12,413 bases of DNA, taken from Paracoccaceae bacterium (GTDB lineage: Bacteria; Pseudomonadota; Alphaproteobacteria; Rhodobacterales; Rhodobacteraceae). The notes below the pieces were generated by a model that saw only the letters and a list, made by a program, of their open reading frames with translations, was not told where the DNA came from and ran no database searches. The stretch is taken from positions 1 to 12,413 of the forward strand of contig RFZH01000054.1 in the NCBI GenBank assembly GCA_009920815.1, read 5' to 3'. Shown here one piece after another: positions 6,869-12,413 of this stretch. The first letter of the stretch is position 1, and each line of letters opens with the position of its first letter. Made by a program: the position numbers and the translations under genes.

Positions 6869-6946
6869 ATGATGCATGGCCATACGGGCCCAGAACCTTT
6901 TGATGATACGGACGCGGAATATGTCCGTAAAAACGGACACGAATGA
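6869..6946 (+). CDS. Small upstream ORF (25 codons) overlapping the helicase start
   Basis: Starting at tandem ATG ATG codons, this frame encodes a 25-residue polar peptide, beginning MMHGHTGPEPFDD and ending AEYVRKNGHE. Its TGA (6944-6946) overlaps the helicase ATG as ATGA, the classic layout for translational coupling. No strong Shine-Dalgarno precedes it; AAAGAGA is about 20 bases away. It may be a leader peptide controlling helicase translation, a small protein, or an open stretch by chance. It matches nothing I recognise. Support comes from its position only. Confidence 0.3.
   Translation: MMHGHTGPEPFDDTDAEYVRKNGHE
6922..6939 (+). promoter_or_regulatory. Hairpin abutting the helicase start codon
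   Basis: TGTCCGT (6922-6928) and ACGGACA (6933-6939) form a perfect 7-bp stem with an AAAA loop. The stem ends three bases before the helicase ATG at 6943 and covers the place where a ribosome binding site should be. It could restrict initiation until it is melted by coupled translation, by temperature or by the helicase itself. That role is inferred. Confidence 0.5.
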
Positions 6947-8313
6947 CAAAATTCTCGGACCTAAATCTAAACCCAAAAATCTTAAAAGCAATCGAAGAGG
7001 CCGGCTATGAAACGCCAACGCCGATTCAAGCCGAGGCTATACCGGCCGCCATTAATGGCAAGGACGTCCTGGGCATTGCGCAAACAGGCACAGGAAAAAC
7101 TGCATCTTTCACGTTGCCAATGATCCACCTTTTGGCCCGTGGTCGCGCACGTGCGCGGATGCCTCGGTCATTAGTGTTGTGCCCGACACGCGAATTGGCG
7201 GCACAGGTTGCCGAAAACTTTGACGTCTATTCGAAGCACCTAAAATTAACCAAAGCCCTATTGATCGGTGGTGTGAGTTTTAAAGAACAAGACGCGCTGA
7301 TCGATAAAGGGGTTGACGTTTTGATCGCGACGCCCGGACGTCTTTTGGATCATTTTGAACGCGGCAAGCTTTTGTTAACTGGCGTCCAAATCATGGTTGT
7401 CGACGAAGCTGACCGTATGCTGGATATGGGATTTATTCCCGACATCGAACGCATCTTTAATTTGACACCGTTTACGCGCCAAACGTTATTTTTCTCGGCC
7501 ACAATGGCATCTGAGATTGAACGGATCACAAATACATTCCTATCTGCACCAACCCGTATCGAGGTTGCGCGCCAAGCCACAGCATCAGAAAACATTACCC
7601 AAGGCGTAGTGATGTTCAAAGCATCGCGCAAAGATCGGGAAGGTTCAGAAAAACGTGCCGTTTTACGCGCACTGATTGACGCCGAAGGGGATAAATGCAC
7701 GAACGCCATCATCTTTTGTAACCGCAAGGTTGATGTCGATATTTGTGCGAAATCTCTTAATAAATACGGTTATCAGGCCGCCCCGATCCACGGTGACCTC
7801 GACCAAAGTCAACGCACAAAAACGCTGGATGATTTCCGCGAAGGTCGCCTGCGTATTCTGGTTGCATCAGATGTTGCTGCCCGCGGTCTAGACGTCCCGA
7901 GCGTTAGCCACGTCTTCAACTACGACGTCCCCAGCCATGCCGAAGATTATGTTCATCGGATCGGTCGTACCGGACGCGCAGGCCGAGACGGAAAAGCCGT
8001 AATGATCTGTGTTCCGCGAGATCAGAAAAATTTTGACGCGATAGAAGCACTTATTCAAAAAGAAATTCCGCGCATAGAAAACCCGGCCGTTATCCCAGAT
8101 CAAAAAGATCGCGCTGAAAAACCAGAGCGCGCAAAAATGGAACGCCCTACAAAACCGCAATCGAGCGAACGCGAGCGCGAGCGCCCAGTTAAAGAGCCAA
8201 AAGATCTTCGGCCTCGATCAAAACGCGACCGTTCTGACAGCTCTGTTGTTGGGATGGGTGATCACATGCCGAGCTTTATCGCCCTTTCCTTTGAGCAACG
8301 CCGCGCGGGATAA
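6943..8313 (+). CDS. RhlE-type DEAD-box ATP-dependent RNA helicase
   Basis: A 456-residue superfamily 2 RNA helicase that would unwind structured RNA, for example in ribosome assembly, cold growth or RNA decay. All core motifs are visible: the Q motif (Phe4 to Gln29), motif I AQTGTGKT (46-53), PTRELA (81-86), TPGR (130-133), DEAD (154-157), SAT (185-187), ARGLD (313-317) and HRIGRTGR (338-345). The core is most like RhlE. After about residue 380 comes a charged, low-complexity tail rich in Arg, Lys and Glu, likely for RNA binding or protein contacts; it includes ERERER, encoded by a short hexanucleotide repeat. No clear Shine-Dalgarno precedes the ATG, which overlaps the stop of a 25-codon ORF and sits right after a hairpin. 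marR follows 48 bases later on the same strand. Confidence 0.95.
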   Translation: MTKFSDLNLNPKILKAIEEAGYETPTPIQAEAIPAAINGKDVLGIAQTGTGKTASFTLPMIHLLARGRARARMPRSLVLCPTRELAAQVAENFDVYSKHLKLTKALLIGGVSFKEQDALIDKGVDVLIATPGRLLDHFERGKLLLTGVQIMVVDEADRMLDMGFIPDIERIFNLTPFTRQTLFFSATMASEIERITNTFLSAPTRIEVARQATASENITQGVVMFKASRKDREGSEKRAVLRALIDAEGDKCTNAIIFCNRKVDVDICAKSLNKYGYQAAPIHGDLDQSQRTKTLDDFREGRLRILVASDVAARGLDVPSVSHVFNYDVPSHAEDYVHRIGRTGRAGRDGKAVMICVPRDQKNFDAIEALIQKEIPRIENPAVIPDQKDRAEKPERAKMERPTKPQSSERERERPVKEPKDLRPRSKRDRSDSSVVGMGDHMPSFIALSFEQRRAG

Positions 8314-8329
8314 ATTGGCATGGTTCTTG

Positions 8330-8353
8330 CCATTTAAGCACTGACTTAAATGG
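8330..8353. promoter_or_regulatory. Palindromic operator, probably bound by the adjacent MarR protein
   Basis: CCATTTAAG (8330-8338) and CTTAAATGG (8345-8353) are perfect 9-bp inverted arms around a 6-base spacer. The site ends within the marR ribosome binding sequence (GGAG, 8352-8355), nine bases before the chosen ATG. MarR dimers bind inverted repeats of about this size over their own promoters, so autoregulation is likely. In RNA the same repeat would form a hairpin masking the GGAG. The palindrome is seen; its binding partner is inferred. Confidence 0.6.
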
Positions 8354-8361
8354 AGCGAAAT

Positions 8362-8826
8362 ATGAACCAATCCCCGCGGTTGCAGATGACCACGGCAATG
8401 GCATTGGCCCAAGAATTAGGGCTAATGTCCCAGATTTACAACAATCGCCTTGCCAAAATATTGAAATCTAAGGATATAACCTATCCGCAATATGAAATCT
8501 TAAATCATATATTGCGGCAAGGATCGACGGGGGCGACGATCATGGAAATTGCTCAAGCCGTCGAAGTTTTACAGCCCGCAGTCACCAAAACCGTCAATAA
8601 ATTTACACAACGCACATTTTTGCTATGTAAATCTGACCCAAAAGACAAACGGATTAAGCGTTCCTTTATCACCCCAGAGGGCGCTAATTTCATAGGTGCG
8701 CTTCAGGCGGCGCTGATGCCAGATGTGTTGACATGTTTCGAAGAATGGGATGCCAATCGTGTTGAAAACTTTACCAAAGAATTGGCGTTTTTCCGCAAGT
8801 GGTTAGAGGAAAATCGCCTTAACTGA
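8362..8826 (+). CDS. MarR-family transcriptional regulator
   Basis: A 154-residue winged-helix DNA-binding protein of the MarR type, which usually acts as a dimeric repressor released by a small ligand or oxidant. ITYPQYEILNHIL (39-51) leads into the helix-turn-helix (about 59-83, with EIAQAVEVLQPAVTKTVNKF). The wing, with the family's D..D.R pattern (SDPKDKRIKRSFITPEG), spans about 91-107. Terminal helices form the expected dimerisation parts. Cys89 and Cys125 are present, but nothing shows redox sensing. I chose ATG 8362 because GGAG lies six bases upstream; the in-frame ATG at 8350 would place that GGAG inside the gene and has no such site. The perfect palindrome just upstream suggests autoregulation. 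No divergent target gene is present. It could be co-transcribed with the helicase, 48 bases upstream, or run from its own promoter. Confidence 0.9.
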   Translation: MNQSPRLQMTTAMALAQELGLMSQIYNNRLAKILKSKDITYPQYEILNHILRQGSTGATIMEIAQAVEVLQPAVTKTVNKFTQRTFLLCKSDPKDKRIKRSFITPEGANFIGALQAALMPDVLTCFEEWDANRVENFTKELAFFRKWLEENRLN

Positions 8827-10494
8827 TCACATCAAACGACTGATAATTACCGTTACCTCAGGCTTTTTACCGATTTCGTTTAGGCAAGTTTGACGGGCGG
8901 TCTTTTTGATACCCTGCTCTAATTTGTCGTCGTCGACCATGGTTGCCGCGCCAGCACGGCCAATATATTGGCTTAGATCTTCTTCTAGCGCGTCGATCAA
9001 CGACGCGTTTGAACGCCCCATTTCAGAAAGCCCCAAGGTTTCACACCAAGGTTCCCCTAACATTTCATCGTCTTCATCCAAAATCACGGTGACGATCACA
9101 TGGCCGTTCACAGCCATACGAATTCGGTCACGCACGATTCCGTCAAGTGCACCGATCTGTACTGTCCCATCTAAATACATGCGGCCCGTATCAACATATT
9201 CTGCAATCTTTGGCGTATCTTTCGTAAGATCCAAGAGCATGCCGTTAACACAGACAATCGATGTCAGCCCACTTTCAGCCGCCAATTTACTATGTTCACG
9301 CAGATGACGATGTTCACCATGCATCGGGATCACCATTTTTGGTTTTACCAACTGATGCATCCGTTTTAGGTCGGGGCGGTTTGCGTGTCCCGAAACATGA
9401 TATGTGCCTTTTGCATCATCAATGACATCGACATCCATTTCGGACAGTTGGTTCATAATGCGGATAACACCGCGTTCGTTACCCGGAATAGTTTTGGATG
9501 AAAACAGGAACATATCGCCCTCTTTCATCGATATGCCCATGAATTTTCCATTTGCCAATTGTGCCGATGCTGCGCGGCGTTCACCTTGGCTGCCGGTCAC
9601 CAAAAGCATCAAATTTTCGCGCGGGATGTTCGCGGCGTCTTCGGGCGACACAACCTTGGGAAAATCAGCCAATACACCTGTAGCAATCGCAGCCTCGACC
9701 ATCCGGCGCATCGCGCGGCCCATAAGGCAGATAGAGCGCCCTGCCCGCACCCCAGCATCAGCCAACGTTTTAACACGCGCCACGTTTGATGCAAAGGTTG
9801 TGGCAACCACCATTTTAGGGGCCGCTTCGATCAAGGACTGGATATCAGTGCCAAGCGTGGATTCAGAGCGGCCTGCGTGATCAGAAAAAACATTGGTTGA
9901 ATCGCAGACCAACGCATGCACACCATCTTTGGCCACCTCTGCCCAAAGGTCTTCGTCAAAGGCTTCGCCAACAACTGGATTGGTATCCAATTTGAAATCA
10001 CCCGTATGCACAATACGACCCACTGGCGTGTCAATAACCAAGGCGCTGCTTTCAGGTATTGAATGTGAAATAGGCAGAAAGCCAACAGTAAAAGGACCAA
10101 CCGAAGTGGTTTCAGGCCATTTTGAAACAGTTCTAACGCTTTGCTCAGAATGGCCATGATCCGACATTTTGTGCCGTGCAAGATGTGCCGTAAATGCACG
10201 CGCATAAATCGGGGCCCCAAGGTCGCCCCACAAATGACCAACTGCGCCCACGTGATCTTCGTGTCCATGCGTAATAAATATCGCCTCAATCTGATTGCGA
10301 CGCTCTTTCAACCAAGAAATATCTGGAAGGATAAGATCAACACCAGGCGTGGTGTCCATGTTCGGAAAGGTGACCCCCAAATCCACGACAATCAACCGTT
10401 CCTTACCTTTGGGGCCAAAGCCGTAAACATAGGCATTCATGCCAATTTCGCCAGCCCCACCAAGAGGAAGATAAATCAGTCGATCTTTGCTCAT
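8827..10494 (-). CDS. rnj: Ribonuclease J (metallo-beta-lactamase/beta-CASP nuclease)
   Basis: RNase J is a cytosolic zinc nuclease with 5'-to-3' exonuclease and endonuclease activity in mRNA decay and rRNA maturation. The 555-residue product is of family length. Metal ligands are visible in HGHEDH (76-81), His144 of PISHSIPES and Asp166 of HTGDFK. The beta-CASP part shows CDSTN (197-201), ATTFASN (231-237), TGSQGE (300-305) and VSGHANRPDLK with His370. PMHGEHRH with His392 closes the catalytic region, and a C-terminal domain follows. Its ATG directly follows the coaX stop with no gap, and only weak purine-rich sequence serves as a ribosome binding site, so translation is probably coupled to coaX. 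Its stop abuts the marR stop. Many alphaproteobacteria have RNase J alongside RNase E. Confidence 0.96.
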   Translation of the reverse strand: MSKDRLIYLPLGGAGEIGMNAYVYGFGPKGKERLIVVDLGVTFPNMDTTPGVDLILPDISWLKERRNQIEAIFITHGHEDHVGAVGHLWGDLGAPIYARAFTAHLARHKMSDHGHSEQSVRTVSKWPETTSVGPFTVGFLPISHSIPESSALVIDTPVGRIVHTGDFKLDTNPVVGEAFDEDLWAEVAKDGVHALVCDSTNVFSDHAGRSESTLGTDIQSLIEAAPKMVVATTFASNVARVKTLADAGVRAGRSICLMGRAMRRMVEAAIATGVLADFPKVVSPEDAANIPRENLMLLVTGSQGERRAASAQLANGKFMGISMKEGDMFLFSSKTIPGNERGVIRIMNQLSEMDVDVIDDAKGTYHVSGHANRPDLKRMHQLVKPKMVIPMHGEHRHLREHSKLAAESGLTSIVCVNGMLLDLTKDTPKIAEYVDTGRMYLDGTVQIGALDGIVRDRIRMAVNGHVIVTVILDEDDEMLGEPWCETLGLSEMGRSNASLIDALEEDLSQYIGRAGAATMVDDDKLEQGIKKTARQTCLNEIGKKPEVTVIISRLM

Positions 10495-11271
10495 TCAGTT
10501 ACCATTTCTTTTGTTGTGTTCATGGATCAAGCGCAATCCATGCATTGTGATGGTGTCCTCAAAAGCATCAAACAAATCCTCTGACGCTTGGAACAATGGG
10601 GCAAGTCCACCTGTGGAAATCACCTTCATAGGACGTTCATGTTCGGCCTTGATACGGGCGCAGCATTCTTTAATCAACCCAACATAGCCCCAAAACACGC
10701 CAGATTGCATACATGCGACAGTATTGGTTCCAATAACTGTTTGTGGTTTGGCAATATCAACATGTGGCAATGCGGCTGCCGCCTGATGCAGGGCCAGCAA
10801 CGATAAATTTACGCCCGGCGCGATCAAGCCGCCGATATATGCACCGTCATGGTCAACAACGTCAAAAGTCGTGGCAGTGCCAAAATCAACCACGATTAAA
10901 TCCCCTCCGTAGAGGTCATAGCCTGCGACTGTATTGACCAAGCGATCTGGACCAACCGCTGTTCCCTGATCAACCCTGATGTCACACGGCAACAGACAAT
11001 CAGGTTTGCCAACTACATAAGGACGCGTATTGAAATATCGATCTGCCAACACCCGTAGGTTAAAAACCACGCGCGGCACCGTTGATGAAATAATCATGTC
11101 CGTGATATGCGCATCAATCTTTTGCAAATTCATCAAAGTCGACAACCAAACATAATATTGATCAGCCGTACGTTGATGTTCGGTGGCTGTACGCCATGTG
11201 GCGATAAATTCAGCACCGTTCCATATGGAAAAAACTGTGTTGGTATTGCCGCAATCAACAGTTAACAGCAT
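10495..11271 (-). CDS. coaX: Type III pantothenate kinase
   Basis: CoaX phosphorylates pantothenate with ATP, the first step of coenzyme A synthesis. The 258-residue protein carries the ASKHA-fold marks of the type III enzyme: phosphate-binding DCGNTNT (6-12), VGPDRLVNTVAGYD (106-119) and DFGTATTFDVVD (129-140), followed by GGLIAPG. STGGLAP near residue 221 belongs to the nucleotide site. Type III enzymes are not feedback-inhibited by CoA and need a monovalent cation, which is family knowledge. The minus-strand sequence TAGGGGA joins the birA stop to the coaX ribosome binding site, five bases before the ATG. The gene lies nine bases after birA and directly before rnj, so a shared transcript is very likely. 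Confidence 0.96.
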   Translation of the reverse strand: MLLTVDCGNTNTVFSIWNGAEFIATWRTATEHQRTADQYYVWLSTLMNLQKIDAHITDMIISSTVPRVVFNLRVLADRYFNTRPYVVGKPDCLLPCDIRVDQGTAVGPDRLVNTVAGYDLYGGDLIVVDFGTATTFDVVDHDGAYIGGLIAPGVNLSLLALHQAAAALPHVDIAKPQTVIGTNTVACMQSGVFWGYVGLIKECCARIKAEHERPMKVISTGGLAPLFQASEDLFDAFEDTITMHGLRLIHEHNKRNGN

Positions 11272-11280
11272 TACATTCCC

Positions 11281-12036
11281 CTAAAAATAAACATCAGCCG
11301 CAGCAATTACATGCTGACCGCGTTCTGTCGATAATATCAGCTGCCCTTGTTCATCTATAGTCTCAAAGATGCCGCTGATTTCAAATTTCTGTGTCCTTGC
11401 AGTAATCCGTTCACCCAACTTTGCGGCACGCGCCAACCAAGCCGTGCGAATTGGGGCAAAGCCCTGCGTTCGAAATTGGGCTTCGAAATGTTCATAGCTC
11501 TGCGCAAGCTGAGATAGAAACGTCTCAGGATCAATCACGACACCAGTTTGCTCTGCCAATGAAACAGGTGCAATAGCATCAGCAGGCAGATCTGCGGCGT
11601 TTGGCGCATGGGCCAAATTCACGCCAATCCCGATGGCAAGTCCATACGCCCCGTGCCCCAAAGCAATGGTTTCTAACAAAATTCCTGCGACCTTTGCGCC
11701 GTTTAATAAGACATCATTAGGCCATTTTAACGCAAAAGGTGCGGTTTGGCCAATCACAGCTGAAAACGCATCATACAAAGCAAGGGCTGCGATAAAGGAT
11801 CGAAGCGCCATCCGATCAGGAGCCTCGCCTTTGGGAAACAGAACAAGCGTCGCCGCAAAATTCCCGACTGGGTCTGACCAAGCGCGCCCACGACGGCCAC
11901 GACCCGCGGTTTGGCGCAGTGCCAAAACCCAAGTTGGGCCGGTCATACTCGCGTATTCACGGGCCGCAAACGCATTGGTGCTGTCTATTTCAGACAGCAC
12001 CACACGTTCGTATCCCAACGGGAATTTATTGGACAA
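11281..12036 (-). CDS. birA: Biotin--[acetyl-CoA-carboxylase] ligase
   Basis: This enzyme activates biotin with ATP and attaches it to the carrier lysine of acetyl-CoA carboxylase and similar carboxylases. The 251-residue protein shows EIDSTN (16-21), the biotinyl-AMP loop QTAGRGRRGRAW (42-53), KWPNDVLLNG (104-113) and KVAGILLE (115-122), then a small C-terminal SH3-like domain. It has no N-terminal helix-turn-helix, so it should be a monofunctional ligase and not a biotin repressor. The likely start is TTG at 12036, inside the last codons of nuoN. A TAA lies two codons upstream in this frame and no ATG lies between TTG and the conserved region. The 11-base overlap with nuoN and the absence of a clear Shine-Dalgarno suggest translational coupling. 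Confidence 0.95.
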   Translation of the reverse strand: MSNKFPLGYERVVLSEIDSTNAFAAREYASMTGPTWVLALRQTAGRGRRGRAWSDPVGNFAATLVLFPKGEAPDRMALRSFIAALALYDAFSAVIGQTAPFALKWPNDVLLNGAKVAGILLETIALGHGAYGLAIGIGVNLAHAPNAADLPADAIAPVSLAEQTGVVIDPETFLSQLAQSYEHFEAQFRTQGFAPIRTAWLARAAKLGERITARTQKFEISGIFETIDEQGQLILSTERGQHVIAAADVYF

Positions 12037-12413
12037 GTGTTATCGCCGCTGACAATGCGGCAGGTTCAATGCCAAACACGTTGACGATACCTACGATCAT
12101 GATCAATGCAGATGCCATCAAAAACCCGGTCAAAACCGGTGTGTTGCGGTGATCCAGCGCATCGTCTTGTTCTTGACCGAAATACATAAAGAAAACGATA
12201 CGCAGGTAATAATAGGCACCAATCACTGATGCGATCACGCCCGCGATGGCCAACCATGCAAGACCTGCATCATAAGCTGCACGCAGAACGTAGAATTTGC
12301 CGAAAAAGCCCAATAACGGCGGCACACCTGCAAGGCTGAACAAAAGCGCAGCCATTGCAAACGCCTTGGTTGGCGCGGTTTTGGAAATCAGGTGCAACGC
12401 CGAAATATCCACA
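12026..12413 (-). CDS. nuoN: NADH-quinone oxidoreductase subunit N, C-terminal part (runs off window)
   Basis: The right edge holds the last 129 or so codons of nuoN, the ND2-like membrane subunit of respiratory complex I, one of the antiporter-like units thought to move protons. The recognisable stretch is FSLAGVPPLLGFFGKFYVLRAA, followed by GVIASVIGAYYYLRIVFFMYFGQ, near the C-terminal end of the family. At least three membrane segments are visible, the last being TGFLMASALIMIVGIVNVFG. The frame is open through base 12413, and the first GTG inside the window is only an internal valine. As nuoN is usually the last gene of the nuo operon, the cofactor genes birA and coaX and then rnj may be expressed partly by read-through from it. 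Confidence 0.95.
   Translation of the reverse strand, partial: VDISALHLISKTAPTKAFAMAALLFSLAGVPPLLGFFGKFYVLRAAYDAGLAWLAIAGVIASVIGAYYYLRIVFFMYFGQEQDDALDHRNTPVLTGFLMASALIMIVGIVNVFGIEPAALSAAITLVQ

Noticed and set aside
8165..8185. Short hexanucleotide repeat (GARCGC, three copies) in the helicase tail as a phase-variable site
   Set aside because: Gain or loss of a 6-base unit stays in frame and would only change the number of Glu-Arg pairs. Three copies are too few for frequent slippage.
8906..10584. Several plus-strand open frames over rnj
   Set aside because: rnj is full length with all metal ligands. The opposite frames are serine- and proline-rich shadow sequence.
1..12413. CRISPR array, tRNA or rRNA gene, insertion sequence, toxin-antitoxin pair or phage-defence system
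   Set aside because: No direct-repeat array, cloverleaf-like sequence, transposase motif or paired small genes of such type could be seen on either strand.

Overview
The window looks like chromosome of a marine alphaproteobacterium of the Rhodobacteraceae (Roseobacter group), with moderate to low GC for that family. The evidence is the compact minus-strand block nuoN-birA-coaX-rnj at the right end, an alphaproteobacterial-type RNase J, and a Hint-domain protein of a kind common in roseobacters. This placement comes from family and gene-order recognition, not from a search. I see no tRNA, rRNA, CRISPR array, insertion sequence or prophage gene, and no gene-free stretch longer than about 300 bases.

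Left part (1-3.8 kb): this part looks partly decayed or rearranged. The first 52 bases encode a piece of the transcription factor GreA that stops at the codon where a conserved tyrosine is expected. It is followed by an unrecognised ORF (118-672) whose 3' end runs antisense into an FbpC/PotA-type ABC transporter ATPase (563-1654, minus). That ATPase has no permease or binding-protein gene beside it. Upstream of it in transcription are a sodium:solute symporter broken by a one-base frameshift (1709-2901) and an SDR oxidoreductase that lacks the usual YxxxK catalytic motif (3013-3792). A 17-bp imperfect hairpin nearly fills the gap between symporter and ATPase.

Middle part (4.0-8.8 kb, plus strand): a Hint-domain protein, peptide chain release factor 3 (prfC) with a clear intrinsic terminator, a RhlE-type DEAD-box RNA helicase, and a MarR-family regulator. 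The untranslated regions carry several small signals. There is a widely spaced 11-bp inverted repeat before prfC. A 25-codon upstream ORF overlaps the helicase start as ATGA, with a hairpin ending three bases before the helicase ATG. A 9-bp-arm palindrome lies over the marR ribosome binding site and looks like an autoregulatory operator.

Right part (8.8 kb to the end, minus strand): nuoN (C-terminal part only), birA, coaX and rnj are packed with an 11-bp overlap, a 9-bp gap and no gap, so they almost certainly share transcripts. They join complex I, biotin attachment, CoA synthesis and RNA decay. marR and rnj converge with no spacer, and one TGATCA palindrome supplies both stop codons.

I found no convincing undescribed multi-gene system. 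The most interesting points are the decayed left edge, the frameshifted symporter, the helicase leader, the MarR palindrome and the Hint protein of unknown function.
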